Shown here piece by piece: positions 19,474 to 28,627 of a stretch of DNA of 64,000 bases (its first letter is position 1; each line of letters starts with the position of its first letter). This stretch comes from Catonella morbi ATCC 51271 (GTDB lineage: Bacteria; Bacillota; Clostridia; Lachnospirales; Lachnospiraceae): assembly GCF_000160035.2 (NCBI RefSeq), contig NZ_KI535367.1:186001-250000 (forward strand). The letters are read 5' to 3'. Position numbers and translations under genes: made by a program. The notes beneath the pieces are model-generated. The model was not told the DNA's origin. It searched no databases and saw only the letters and a list, made by a program, of their open reading frames with translations.

Positions 19474-20220
19474 ATGGGATTACTTGATGGAAAGGTGTGC
19501 CTTGTTACCGGTGCAAGCAGGGGGATAGGTGCTGCTACAGTAAAAAGGTTTGCACGGGAGGGTGCGGTAGTGTATGCCAATGCACGCACTCCCAAAAATC
19601 TTGATGACTTATGCATCGAATTAAGTGAAAAATATAATACAACAGTCAAAGCCCTCTACTTTGATGTCAGAGATGAGACAGCGGCAAAGAAGGCGGTTCT
19701 TCAGATTAGAAAGGAAACAGGCAGACTGGATGTTCTTGTGAACAATGCGGGAGTGATGAAAGATGCCCTTATCGGAATGATTTCCAAAGATTTGATGCAG
19801 GAAATGTTCGATATCAATGTTTTTGGTGTGATGAATCTTCTCCAGCTCGCAAGTAAGATTATGATGTTCCAAAAGAGTGGAAGTATCATTAACCTTTCAT
19901 CGATAGTAGGTTTAGAGGGGATTCCGGGTAAGCTAGTGTATTCTGCAGCAAAGGGTGCGGTTGCGGCAATGACAAAGACTGCGGCAAAGGAACTGGCCTC
20001 TCAGGGTATTCGCGTGAATGCTGTTGCACCCGGTATGATTGATACGGATATGCTTAAAAGCGTAGGAGATGAAAAAATGAAAGAGCAAATTGCAAATATA
20101 AGGATGGGGAGACTCGGTACTCCGGAAGAGGTTGCAGATGCTATCTTATTTTTAGCATCAGATTTATCGGGATATATAACAGGAGAGATACTTGGAGTAA
20201 ACGGAAGTGCTATGGTTTAA
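19474..20220 (+). CDS. FabG-like short-chain dehydrogenase/reductase
   Basis: A 248-residue classical SDR: VTGASRGIG cofactor loop, NNAGV at about residue 90, catalytic Ser in INLSSIVG, YSAAK, and the C-terminal GEILGVNGSAMV. It is close to 3-oxoacyl-ACP reductase FabG. Its position directly before an ACP gene suggests reduction of an ACP-bound keto group in a dedicated acyl pathway, not general fatty acid synthesis. AGGAGGAA-like site, 17 bp after the transferase. Confidence 0.9.
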   Translation: MGLLDGKVCLVTGASRGIGAATVKRFAREGAVVYANARTPKNLDDLCIELSEKYNTTVKALYFDVRDETAAKKAVLQIRKETGRLDVLVNNAGVMKDALIGMISKDLMQEMFDINVFGVMNLLQLASKIMMFQKSGSIINLSSIVGLEGIPGKLVYSAAKGAVAAMTKTAAKELASQGIRVNAVAPGMIDTDMLKSVGDEKMKEQIANIRMGRLGTPEEVADAILFLASDLSGYITGEILGVNGSAMV

Positions 20221-20245
20221 TAAAATATCATAAAGGAGATAAAAA

Positions 20246-20494
20246 ATGAATAATTTAGAAAAGTATAATAAAGTCTTTACCGAGACACTTGAAATTGGAG
20301 AGGATAAGCTTGAAGGGCTTACTTATCAAAGCATTCAAACCTGGGATTCTGTAGGTCATATGTCACTTATTGCATCTTTGGAAAATGCCTTTGACATAAT
20401 GTTTGATACTATGGATGTTATTGATCTCAGTTCTTATGAGAAAGGAAAAGAAATTCTTTCAAAAGAAGAGTATGGAGTAGATTTCAATGCATAA
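20246..20494 (+). CDS. Acyl carrier protein
   Basis: 82 residues. The phosphopantetheine serine is Ser35 in TWDSVGHMSLI, followed by a helix II acidic region typical of ACPs. It would hold the acyl group activated by the next gene. AAAGGAG ribosome site. The stop overlaps the ligase start by 8 bp, a sign of tight coupling. Similar small ACPs occur in glycan clusters such as rfbK of Vibrio cholerae O1. Confidence 0.92.
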   Translation: MNNLEKYNKVFTETLEIGEDKLEGLTYQSIQTWDSVGHMSLIASLENAFDIMFDTMDVIDLSSYEKGKEILSKEEYGVDFNA

Positions 20495-21920
20495 ATCCAC
20501 GATGAAAAGAATATGGGAATTTGAAAAACACGCTGAAAATACTGCACTTATAGATGACAAAGGTCAGTCCGTAACCTATCGGATGTTAAAGGAAGCATCT
20601 GATTCTGTGGCTGAACTGATTGAGGAAAGAAGTCTTGTATTTTCGCTGTGCAGCAATGAGATAGGTTCCGTTATCGGCTATGTGGGTTTTCTTAATAACG
20701 GAATTGTACCGGCGCTGTTAAATGCAAATCTGGATGAAGATTTGCTTCAAAGTCTGCTGGGGCTTTATTTGCCGGCATATATTTGGCTGCCGGAAGAACA
20801 GGCAAAGAAATATGAGGAGTATCCGGTTATAACTCGTTCTTATGGATATGTTTTATTAAAGACAGGTTATGCCGGGAGATACCCGCTCTATCCTGATTTG
20901 GCATTGTTGCTTACCACATCGGGCTCTACGGGCAGCCCTAAATTTGTGCGCCAATCTTATGTAAATATTAAGGCTAACACAGATTCAATTGTTAAATATC
21001 TGGAACTTAATTCATCTGAACGCCCTATAACTACACTTCCAATGAATTATACCTACGGACTTTCGATTATTAATACACATTTAGCTGTGGGAGCTACGTT
21101 ACTTCTTACGGACAAAACGCTGATGCAAAAAGAGTTTTGGCTATTCTTTAAGGAGGAGCAGGCGACTTCTTTCGGCGGAGTCCCTTATACATATGAAATG
21201 CTGGACAAACTTCGTTTCTGGTGTATGGATTTACAGTATCTTCGCACAATGACACAGGCAGGAGGCAAGCTGACTCCCGAACTTCATGAGAAATTTGCAA
21301 GATTTGCATCGGAGAATAATAAGAAATTTGTTGTTATGTATGGTCAATGTGAAGCAACCGCAAGAATGGGATATTTACCGCCTGAATATGCTGTTGAAAA
21401 ACGGGGCTCTATGGGAGTTGCCATTCCCGGAGGAAAATTTTCCCTTATTGATGTTAAGGGCAATGAAATAAAAACACCGGATATTGCAGGTGAGCTTGTG
21501 TATGAGGGAGATAACGTTACTCTCGGATATGCCGAGTGCGGTGAGGATTTGGCTAAAGGTGATGAGCTGAAAGGAAGGCTTGTTACAGGAGATATGGCCA
21601 GGTTTGATGATGATGGTTTCTATTATATAGTTGGACGTAAAAAGCGTTTTTTAAAGATATACGGAAACAGGGTAAACTTAGATGAAACAGACCGGCTGAT
21701 AAAGGCGGAATTTAATATTGAGGCAGCCTGTGCAGGTGTTGATGATCATATGTATATTTTCGTGACAGACAGCGATAAAGCAGATGCTGTCAGGGATTAT
21801 GTTATCGGCAAAACAAAGTTAAATCCTGTTGCTTTCAAGGTAGTTGTGATAGATGAAATACCTAAGAATGACTCGGGGAAAACATTACACAATGAGTTAA
21901 CAAAGTATTATGAAGAATAG
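20487..21920 (+). CDS. AMP-dependent acyl-acid ligase (acyl-ACP synthetase type)
   Basis: A 477-residue adenylate-forming enzyme. Core A3 is LLTTSGSTGSPKF, A5 MYGQCEATARMGYL, A8 region GRKKRFLKIYGNRVNLDE and A10 KNDSGKTLHNEL with the catalytic lysine. It should adenylate a carboxylic acid and load it on the adjacent ACP. The length (477) matches RfbL-like ligases rather than the longer long-chain acyl-CoA synthetases. Start overlaps the ACP stop. Confidence 0.9.
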   Translation: MHKSTMKRIWEFEKHAENTALIDDKGQSVTYRMLKEASDSVAELIEERSLVFSLCSNEIGSVIGYVGFLNNGIVPALLNANLDEDLLQSLLGLYLPAYIWLPEEQAKKYEEYPVITRSYGYVLLKTGYAGRYPLYPDLALLLTTSGSTGSPKFVRQSYVNIKANTDSIVKYLELNSSERPITTLPMNYTYGLSIINTHLAVGATLLLTDKTLMQKEFWLFFKEEQATSFGGVPYTYEMLDKLRFWCMDLQYLRTMTQAGGKLTPELHEKFARFASENNKKFVVMYGQCEATARMGYLPPEYAVEKRGSMGVAIPGGKFSLIDVKGNEIKTPDIAGELVYEGDNVTLGYAECGEDLAKGDELKGRLVTGDMARFDDDGFYYIVGRKKRFLKIYGNRVNLDETDRLIKAEFNIEAACAGVDDHMYIFVTDSDKADAVRDYVIGKTKLNPVAFKVVVIDEIPKNDSGKTLHNELTKYYEE

Positions 21921-21968
21921 TATTCGGTGCAGGTGAATAATAATATAAATTATGGAGTGAGAGATAAA

Positions 21969-22814
21969 ATGAAATGTTTTGTTTGTAAAAAAGGTTATAT
22001 GACTCCTTATTTTATTAAAAAGAGGGGATGCGAATGTATTGATGAGGAATTTGAAAGGTGTTCAAATTGTGGTCTTGTTATAAATAGAACATTATATGAA
22101 ATGACTGCAAAAGAATGGGAAGAGGTAAACTATATTTGCCATAATGGCTACCAGGGGACAGACGAGAATGCGGATGATCCCAAATGGCTTTCAAGACTAA
22201 AATCTCAGGCAGAAGTGTTTGCCGGCTTATTTGATTGTGGCATTTTTTCAGAAAATATGAGAACGATTGATTATGGGTGTGGGGATGGTAAGCTATCGCA
22301 ATATGTGGATGATGCTTTTGAATTAAGAACCGGACATAGACCGTCTCATCAACTAATAGGTAAATATGAGAAATATATGGCATTGGACGGTATTGTAGGT
22401 TACTATACAGTAGCGGATATTACTCCCAATTCATTTGATGTAGTTATTTCTTGTAGTGTAATTGAACATCTGATTGGATTTGAAGAAATTGATAAATTTT
22501 TTTCTTTGGCAAAAGATAATGGAACAGTTTGCCTGCATACACTGATTTGCGAAGAGGTGCCGAGGGATCCGGAGTGGTTTTATCTTACACCCGAAGGACA
22601 TTGTACAATATGGACTAATGCTGCAATGAAAATAATATATGAAGAATATGGCTATGTAGGGTGTGCATATAATCTTGAAGCACAAATGTGGTTTTTCTTT
22701 AGGGATGCAGATAAGTTTGCTAAGCTTAAGGAATTGCATGATAGAATAAAAGGAGCTTGGACTATTTCTGAAAAATTTGTAGATTATTGGAAGCAATTGC
22801 CATATAGGAAATAG
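21969..22814 (+). CDS. SAM-dependent methyltransferase with N-terminal zinc-ribbon-like segment
   Basis: 281 residues. The N-terminal CFVC...C...CSNCGL cysteines look like a small zinc-binding domain; RTIDYGCGDGKLSQYVD is SAM-binding motif I. DVVISCSVIEHL is the post-motif II segment. It resembles the sugar or acyl methyltransferases in surface glycan clusters. GGAGTGAG site before the ATG at 21969; an upstream GTG at 21927 has no such site. The target (sugar, acyl chain) is unknown. Confidence 0.82.
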   Translation: MKCFVCKKGYMTPYFIKKRGCECIDEEFERCSNCGLVINRTLYEMTAKEWEEVNYICHNGYQGTDENADDPKWLSRLKSQAEVFAGLFDCGIFSENMRTIDYGCGDGKLSQYVDDAFELRTGHRPSHQLIGKYEKYMALDGIVGYYTVADITPNSFDVVISCSVIEHLIGFEEIDKFFSLAKDNGTVCLHTLICEEVPRDPEWFYLTPEGHCTIWTNAAMKIIYEEYGYVGCAYNLEAQMWFFFRDADKFAKLKELHDRIKGAWTISEKFVDYWKQLPYRK

Positions 22815-22831
22815 TATAATAGGTGGTGTAT

Positions 22832-23923
22832 ATGACATTTGAAGAAATAATAAATATTCCGCCCTATTCGTTAAATGAAAAAGAGAAAAATGAACTTTTA
22901 ATGAAGAGGCTTGCAGAACTTACAAAATGCCATAAAGATAGGTGCATTGAATATGGAAAAATGTTAGATTCTATAGGTTTCGATGTAAACAAAACTGAGA
23001 ATTATAAAGATATCCCCTTTTTGCCTGTACGTCTGTTCAAGGAATTAGAATTAAAATCAATTCCTCAGGAAGAGATTGTTAAAACATTGACTTCTTCCGG
23101 TACTACAGGACAGGCTGTAAGCAAGATATTTCTCGATAGAGAGACGGCTGCGAATCAGCAGAAAACAATGGTGAAAATTGTGCAGGAATTTACAGGTTCG
23201 GCCCGTATGCCCATGATTATTATAGATTGCCCGGGTGTATTAAAGAACAGAATAATGTTTTCTGCACGAGGTGCGGGTATTCTCGGATTTTCTGTCTTCG
23301 GTTCTAAGAAGATATATGCTTTAGATGATGATATGAAGTTGGATATAGTAGGATTGAGAGAATTTTTGATTCAAAATAAAGGACAAAAAATACTGTTGTT
23401 TGGCTTTACATTTATGATTTGGCAGCATTTTTACAAGGAGCTTTTAAGACTTAAAGCAGAGGGAATATCCTTTGATTTGTCAGACGGTGTATTGATTCAT
23501 GGCGGAGGATGGAAAAAATTGATATCTGAAGCCGTAAGTCATGATGAGTTTCATAAAAAGCTGGGTGATGTTTGCGGGCTGAAAGATATACATGATTATT
23601 ACGGAATGGTTGAGCAGACAGGCTGTATATATATGGAGTGCGAGTGCGGAAAACTTCATGCGAGCAACTTCTCAGATGTTATTATCCGCCGACCTTTTGA
23701 CTTTACTGAGGCAGATATTGGGGAAAGAGGTATTATTCAAGTAGTTTCGACAATCCCGGAGTCATATCCAGGCCACAGCCTTCTTACTGAAGATGAGGGA
23801 GAGGTACTGGGAGTTGATGACTGTCCCTGCGGACGAAAGGGAAAGTATTTTAAAATATATGGCAGACTGAAGAATGCAGAGCTAAGGGGGTGCAGTGATA
23901 CTTATGCAGACAAGTTTAGATAA
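22832..23923 (+). CDS. LuxE-like acyl-protein synthetase
   Basis: 363 residues, adenylate-forming LuxE family. The P-loop-like motif LTSSGTTGQAVSK is at about residue 90, followed by a GAREIA-type downstream region. LuxE activates a fatty acid as acyl-AMP and holds it for reduction by LuxC. In V. cholerae O1 a fused LuxE/LuxC-like protein (RfbN) belongs to the tetronate pathway. AGGTGG lies 5 bases before ATG 22832. Its end overlaps the LuxC-like start, so the two are co-translated. Confidence 0.88.
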   Translation: MTFEEIINIPPYSLNEKEKNELLMKRLAELTKCHKDRCIEYGKMLDSIGFDVNKTENYKDIPFLPVRLFKELELKSIPQEEIVKTLTSSGTTGQAVSKIFLDRETAANQQKTMVKIVQEFTGSARMPMIIIDCPGVLKNRIMFSARGAGILGFSVFGSKKIYALDDDMKLDIVGLREFLIQNKGQKILLFGFTFMIWQHFYKELLRLKAEGISFDLSDGVLIHGGGWKKLISEAVSHDEFHKKLGDVCGLKDIHDYYGMVEQTGCIYMECECGKLHASNFSDVIIRRPFDFTEADIGERGIIQVVSTIPESYPGHSLLTEDEGEVLGVDDCPCGRKGKYFKIYGRLKNAELRGCSDTYADKFR

Positions 23924-25118
23924 AGAAATACTGAATAGGGTCACATATCTTACAGGCTCGGCAGCTACGGTTGAAGAAACAGTATCTGTACCTGCATTGA
24001 TTCCGTTTGATGAGAATACTATTGATTTCCTTAATGATGTATCTAAAGAAATAATGAATGACAGTAGGAGCAGAGCATATTCAGATGTTATAACCTTCGG
24101 TTTTTGGATTCGCAAGAGCTCTGTTATGAAGCTGAAAGAAAAATATACAATCAGAGACAATGCTTTTCATATCGGTAGAGGGTTGGTATTTCATATAGCA
24201 CCGTCAAATGTCCCCGTTAATTTTGCTTATTCTCTGGTAACCGGTTTACTAAACGGTAATGCGAATGTTGTAAGAGTTCCGAGTAAAGATTTTATGCAGG
24301 TTACAATTTTGACAGATGCCTTCAATAAAGCTCTGTTACATCATCCCGGTATGAAATCTTATGTTATCTGTGTCCGTTATAATCGTGACAAAGATATAAA
24401 TGATCTCTTTAGCTCTGTTGCTGATGTCAGAGTTATATGGGGAGGAGACAAGACTATTGAAGAACTGAGAAAATCTCCCCTGCCGGCACGTTCCGGAGAG
24501 ATAACGTTTGCGGACAGATATTCTATAGCAATCATTGATTCAGACTCATATTTGAGAATAGAAGATAAAAGAAGAGTGGCAGAAGATTTTTATAATGATA
24601 CATTCTTTTCGGATCAGAATGCCTGCACCAGCCCGCGGATAATTATATGGACAGGAAGTCGGATTGACGCAGCAAAGGAAAAATTTTGGGAAGAAGAGCA
24701 TTTTGTTGCAGAAAACAAATACTCTTTTCAGCCGATTCAAGGCGTAAATAAGCTGACAAGAAGTTATATGGCCGCCGTATCTCAGGATGGGGTGAAGGTT
24801 ATCCCGCATAAGGATAATCTGATTGTAAGAGTTGCTGTCTCGGAAATAACAGATACACTTATGGATTATCGTGATAACAGCGGTTATTTTTATGAGTATG
24901 ATTGTAAAGATATTAATATGCTTAAACCGATTTGTAATGACAAGAGATGCCAGACAATAGCTTATCTGGGCGATAAAGAGAGTATTATTCCGCTTGTACG
25001 CTCAGGAGTGAAAGGGATAGACAGGATAGTTCCCATAGGAAAGACAATGGACTTTGATTTTGTTTGGGATGGCTGGTCTTTGCAATATCAGCTTACGAGA
25101 AGTATTGTATCAGAATAA
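23895..25118 (+). CDS. LuxC-like acyl-CoA/acyl-protein reductase
   Basis: A 407-residue NADPH-dependent reductase. The catalytic Cys244 lies in DQNACTSPRII, the LuxC signature, and FHIAPSNVPVNF is the N-terminal domain hallmark. It reduces an activated acyl group (from the LuxE-like neighbour) to an aldehyde. The start is GTG 23895 or ATG 23904; a near-perfect AAGGGGGTG lies just upstream, with neither spacing ideal. It overlaps LuxE by about 28 bp. Last gene of the polysaccharide cluster. Confidence 0.9.
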   Translation: MILMQTSLDKEILNRVTYLTGSAATVEETVSVPALIPFDENTIDFLNDVSKEIMNDSRSRAYSDVITFGFWIRKSSVMKLKEKYTIRDNAFHIGRGLVFHIAPSNVPVNFAYSLVTGLLNGNANVVRVPSKDFMQVTILTDAFNKALLHHPGMKSYVICVRYNRDKDINDLFSSVADVRVIWGGDKTIEELRKSPLPARSGEITFADRYSIAIIDSDSYLRIEDKRRVAEDFYNDTFFSDQNACTSPRIIIWTGSRIDAAKEKFWEEEHFVAENKYSFQPIQGVNKLTRSYMAAVSQDGVKVIPHKDNLIVRVAVSEITDTLMDYRDNSGYFYEYDCKDINMLKPICNDKRCQTIAYLGDKESIIPLVRSGVKGIDRIVPIGKTMDFDFVWDGWSLQYQLTRSIVSE

Positions 25119-25254
25119 TATAAATTTTAATTTGCTTATAAAAAATATAGTTTTTTGATAAAAATTAACCTAGCCGAATAATGAATATTTTTAAAACCTA
25201 TGCTAGACTTATATCTACGTTAAAGATAGGTTTAGCTAAATGTCAATTTCAATT

Positions 25255-25285
25255 AAATGCTTATCTTTTTAGATAGGCATTTTTA
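25255..25285 (+). terminator. Rho-independent terminator after polysaccharide cluster
   Basis: Arms AAATGCTTATCT (25255-25266) and AGATAGGCATTT (25271-25282) with a TTTT loop and one G-U pair, then a T run to 25284. It lies 137 bp after the LuxC-like stop. Confidence 0.82.
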
Positions 25286-25360
25286 GTTTACCGGCAAATT
25301 ATTGCAGAATTTTTGGTAAATATGTAGGGGAAAATTTGAATTTGCAACAGTGAAATCTAT

Positions 25361-25390
25361 TTGTAAGAAAAACGTAAAAATTGCTAAATA
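25361..25390 (+). promoter_or_regulatory. Weak candidate promoter for the XRE gene
   Basis: TTGTAA (25361-25366) and TAAATA (25385-25390) are 18 bp apart, 23 bp before the ATG at 25414. Low information. Confidence 0.3.
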
Positions 25391-25413
25391 TTATACGAGG
25401 AGGAATGTAAAGT

Positions 25414-25653
25414 ATGAAAAAATTGCCCACAATTGATATGGTAAAGACAGGTGAGAAGATTGAATATCTTAGAAAGGCAAGGGGATTTACAGTAAGCGAA
25501 TTGCAAGATTGTTTGGGATTCAATACACCGCAATCCATATATAAGTGGCAAAAGGGTAAAGTTGTGCCGACAATTGACCATCTGGTGGCGCTGTCCAGTC
25601 TGTTTGGGGTAACTATTGATGAAATCATAATTATTGAAAGCAATGCCGTTTAA
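25414..25653 (+). CDS. Small XRE-family HTH regulator
   Basis: 79 residues. A helix-turn-helix is at about residues 13-66 (IEYLRKARGFTVSELQDCLGF...IYKWQKGKVVPTIDHLVALSSLFGV). No other domain. GAGGAGG ribosome site. It stands alone between the polysaccharide terminator and the pilus operon, so it might control either or neither. No operator was identified. Confidence 0.88.
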   Translation: MKKLPTIDMVKTGEKIEYLRKARGFTVSELQDCLGFNTPQSIYKWQKGKVVPTIDHLVALSSLFGVTIDEIIIIESNAV

Positions 25654-25683
25654 CAGTGCGTATTAATGCCTGTTTTCCATTTT

Positions 25684-25714
25684 TTGCTTGCTTTCGTAAG
25701 ATTATTGTTATAAA
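25684..25714 (+). promoter_or_regulatory. Candidate promoter for pilus operon
   Basis: TTGCTT (25684-25689) and TATAAA (25709-25714) with a 19-bp spacer, 43 bp before the ATG of the PilC-like gene. Spacing is longer than optimal. Confidence 0.3.
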
Positions 25715-25757
25715 ATTGTAAAAAGGATGGAAGTAAATTTTAATAAAGGAGAATCAC

Positions 25758-26801
25758 ATGTCTAAGGCAACAGTATTTTCGCCGGAAGAAATTTCCGTTT
25801 TCTGTGACCAGATTGCAATGATACTTAATGGCGGTATCCCTATATTTGAGGGCACCCATATTCTCTATGAGGAAATGGACGAAGGAAGAACTAAGGATAT
25901 ATTAAAAAAGGTTGATGACAATGTGAAGTCCGGTATGTCATTTAACGAAGCCCTCAAAGAGAGCGGTGCATTTCCGAATTATATGTGCGAGATGGTTAAA
26001 ATAGGTGAGATGACCGGTAAGCTTGAAGACATTATGCGCTCTTTATCCGGCTTTTATGAAAGAGAGAATCTTGTAAAGAACAGTATCAGAAGCGTAATAA
26101 GCTATCCTACGGTTCTTCTCGGAATGATGGCTGTTATTCTTATGGTATTGGTCGGCAAAATCCTCCCTATGTTTGAAGATATTTTCTTAGAACTTGACGC
26201 AGGTACGGGAACCACTGTCGGAATTATGAATACAAGTATTCTTGTTTCCAAGGTGATTGTGTGCATTGTACTTGTTTTGCTTGCGGTTCTTTTAATCGGA
26301 ATAGTTTGGTACAGATTCAGGGGCGGAAGCGCAATGATAACCAATCTTATAAATAACAATCCTTTTTCTGCGGGACTTGCTGATAAAATCAGCATAGGTA
26401 AATTTCTTGCCACACTTGCGGTTATGCATGCGAACGGTGTGGAAATGACGGAAGCGGTTAAAAATGCTTCCAAAGTAGTTGAGAATAAAAAAACTTTAGC
26501 GAAGGTAGATAAATGTGTGACTTTGCTTGAAGCGGATGAGAAACCTGAGAATGCATTTAAAGAGACAGGTTTGCTAAGCTCGCTCCATTCTAAGATGTTT
26601 GGAGTAGCCAGGATGAGCGGTTCCGGAGATACAATTCTTTTTAAGCTTGTAAACAGATATGACGAGGAAATCAATTCAAGGCTCAACTCACTTGCTTCAA
26701 TAATTGAAACTATACTTGTGGTAGTTCTGTCAATTATAGTGGGAGCAGTGCTTATATCGGTAATGATGCCTTTAATGAGTGTAATTGCATCCATAGGCTA
26801 A
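25758..26801 (+). CDS. pilC: Type II secretion/type IV pilus inner-membrane protein (GspF/PilC-like)
   Basis: 347 residues with the T2SF fold: two cytosolic helical bundles, each ending in a membrane segment (ALKESGAFPNYMCEMVKIGEMTGKLE in the first copy; GLLSSLHSKMFGVARMSGSGD in the second), and three hydrophobic helices (about residues 118-138, 175-195, 320-342). It is the platform protein for pilus assembly. Shorter than the usual ~400 residues because the N-terminal extension is absent. AGGAG site. First gene of the pilus operon. Confidence 0.9.
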   Translation: MSKATVFSPEEISVFCDQIAMILNGGIPIFEGTHILYEEMDEGRTKDILKKVDDNVKSGMSFNEALKESGAFPNYMCEMVKIGEMTGKLEDIMRSLSGFYERENLVKNSIRSVISYPTVLLGMMAVILMVLVGKILPMFEDIFLELDAGTGTTVGIMNTSILVSKVIVCIVLVLLAVLLIGIVWYRFRGGSAMITNLINNNPFSAGLADKISIGKFLATLAVMHANGVEMTEAVKNASKVVENKKTLAKVDKCVTLLEADEKPENAFKETGLLSSLHSKMFGVARMSGSGDTILFKLVNRYDEEINSRLNSLASIIETILVVVLSIIVGAVLISVMMPLMSVIASIG

Positions 26802-26811
26802 GGAGCGGGAT

Positions 26812-27141
26812 ATGAAAGAATTTGTAAATGCGAAAGCGAGGAGAGCTGAGAGAGAGGGCATAATTAAATCTGTTTTCTTTGTGATTATTATATCTGCCGT
26901 TTTGATTGCCGGAATATTTTATATAGGTAAGCTGGGAAATAATCAGGGAATCAAGCTTACCAGAGAGGCAGTTGTAAGGACTGCGGTTGAATGTTATGCA
27001 ATAGAGGGAATTTATCCTCCGAATGTGAAGTATATGGAAGAAAACTATAACTTTAGCTATGATGATACAAAATACTTTATCCACTATGATGCATTTGCAT
27101 CAAATATTATGCCTACCATAGAGGTATATGAGAAGAGGTAA
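26812..27141 (+). CDS. Small membrane protein of the pilus operon (pilin-like, unknown)
   Basis: 109 residues: a charged N-terminus (KARRAEREGI), a single membrane helix (about residues 22-40) and a short extracytoplasmic domain. It lacks a clear prepilin G/E site. I do not recognise a family. It starts 10 bp after the PilC-like gene with GGAGCGGG upstream and its end lies against the next gene; a minor pseudopilin or assembly factor role is inferred from position. Confidence 0.65.
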   Translation: MKEFVNAKARRAEREGIIKSVFFVIIISAVLIAGIFYIGKLGNNQGIKLTREAVVRTAVECYAIEGIYPPNVKYMEENYNFSYDDTKYFIHYDAFASNIMPTIEVYEKR

Positions 27142-27142
27142 T

Positions 27143-27619
27143 ATGGAAAACATAAAAAGGGAAAAGGGACTTGTACATACCGTTTGCGTGCTGGCTGTTA
27201 TCTGTATGTTCGGTATTTCGGCCATGATGCTTGGCAGTGTAGGGGCTTCTGTTTATAAAAACATAGCGGAAAGAAACCTGAACAGCTTCGAACTTCGAAC
27301 TTCGCTTTCCTATGTAAAGACCAAGATTAATCAGTATGATGAAGTCGGAAGGATTGCCGTTGAAGAAAGAGATGGTCTTAAAATGCTGATTCTGAGTGAA
27401 GAAGTGCAGGGTGAAATCTTCGATACGGCTGTTTATTTTAATAAAGGTAAGCTTTATGAGATTACCGGAGCAAGAGGGATGAAATTTAAGCCTGATGATG
27501 GGTTTGCCATACTTAATGTAGATTCATTTGATATTTCAGAGAATAATGGGCTTATTAAGCTTGTAACCACAGATGATGGCGAAACAGAGACTCTGTATGT
27601 GAAGCTTAGAAACAGTTAA
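27143..27619 (+). CDS. DUF4860-like membrane protein of pilus operon
   Basis: About 158 residues: charged N-terminus, one membrane helix (about residues 10-32) and an extracytoplasmic beta-rich domain. It recalls DUF4860 proteins that sit beside Lachnospiraceae pilin genes, from memory and without a search. ATG 27143 follows the previous stop by one base; ATG 27128 inside the previous gene is an alternative with a poor site. Likely a minor pilin-like component. Confidence 0.7.
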   Translation: MENIKREKGLVHTVCVLAVICMFGISAMMLGSVGASVYKNIAERNLNSFELRTSLSYVKTKINQYDEVGRIAVEERDGLKMLILSEEVQGEIFDTAVYFNKGKLYEITGARGMKFKPDDGFAILNVDSFDISENNGLIKLVTTDDGETETLYVKLRNS

Positions 27620-27638
27620 AATGGCTTAAGGAGGTAAG

Positions 27639-28127
27639 ATGAATACATTTAATATGGATACCGCAAGGAAAACCGGACCATACTCAGGTGTCATACTTCC
27701 TGTGGTGGAACTTGTTATTGCCATTGGTTTATTTACTATTATAAGTATCTTCATTGTAAAATTCTTTACTTCAGCCAATACAATGAGCAGGCAGGCGGAT
27801 GATTTGACTAAGGGGCTAATTAAGGCTGAATCTGCGATAGAACTTTCAAAGGCACTCTCTCCCGAAGAAACGGCAAAGGAAATTGGCGGAAAGCTTACTG
27901 AAGATAAAGAAAGCAGGCTTATAGAGGTATACTATGACAAGGATTGGAAACTTACAGATGTATCCGGTAATTTTAAGTATATGCTTGCTGTAACAATCAC
28001 CGATACACCTAATGCAAACGGCATATTAAGTGATATACGTGTTTTGGTTCATAGAAAAGAAAGAAATGATGATAACACTGTAATAGTAGATTTAGAAGGG
28101 GCTAAATACACAAAAGGTGGCAAATGA
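27639..28127 (+). CDS. Type IV prepilin-like protein
   Basis: 162 residues with a pilin-type N-terminus: Gly17, then a hydrophobic helix containing Glu24 (LPVVELVIAIGLFTII), followed by a soluble domain. Glu sits seven residues after the glycine instead of the usual five, so the processing site is non-standard. GGAGGT ribosome site. The stop overlaps the next ATG by 4 bp. Probable minor pilin. Confidence 0.75.
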   Translation: MNTFNMDTARKTGPYSGVILPVVELVIAIGLFTIISIFIVKFFTSANTMSRQADDLTKGLIKAESAIELSKALSPEETAKEIGGKLTEDKESRLIEVYYDKDWKLTDVSGNFKYMLAVTITDTPNANGILSDIRVLVHRKERNDDNTVIVDLEGAKYTKGGK

Positions 28128-28603
28128 TGAGAAATAATATAAAGAATAGGATGAACACAGGCGGTGCGCTTGTTATTCTGGTTATACTTGTAGTAGCTAT
28201 GTCTTTATTTGCTGTACTTGCCATTAAATCATCCTTAAATGAGAAAAAGCTTTCGACTAAGACTAAAGAAGGTATAGAAAATTATTATAAGTTGGATGCT
28301 GAGGCTGAGAGGATTTATGCGAGAATAGATGAGATAGTGGCTAAAAGCAATAATATATCCTCTGAACTGACAGAGCTTAAGGAAATAAAAGAAGCAGAAA
28401 AAGCTGACAGTGATATTAGAGTTGAATTCAGTGATATACGGTATGAAGGAGAAATGCCTACACTTGTTAAGTATAGCATTATAAACGGGGAGAGAAGCTT
28501 AAATGTTGAAATAGGTGTAATGGGTAAAGAAACATCTGTAAACAGGTGGAGTACAAAGACAAAATCGGATGATTCAGAGTATGAACTTGAGATACCTGAT
28601 TAA
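28124..28603 (+). CDS. Small pilus-associated membrane protein (PilX-like)
   Basis: 159 residues: N-terminal basic stretch, glycine-rich GG then one long membrane helix (about residues 14-34), then a coiled, charged domain (EAERIYARIDEIVAK). The layout resembles PilX-type proteins that assist pilus assembly. It overlaps the prepilin gene and precedes pilT. Function inferred from position and layout. Confidence 0.65.
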   Translation: MMRNNIKNRMNTGGALVILVILVVAMSLFAVLAIKSSLNEKKLSTKTKEGIENYYKLDAEAERIYARIDEIVAKSNNISSELTELKEIKEAEKADSDIRVEFSDIRYEGEMPTLVKYSIINGERSLNVEIGVMGKETSVNRWSTKTKSDDSEYELEIPD

Positions 28604-28627
28604 CAATGTAAACTAGGAGGACTTAAA

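Noticed and set aside
22823-22831. GTG starts before the LuxE-like gene
   Set aside because: They overlap the ribosome site AGGTGG, so ATG 22832 is preferred.
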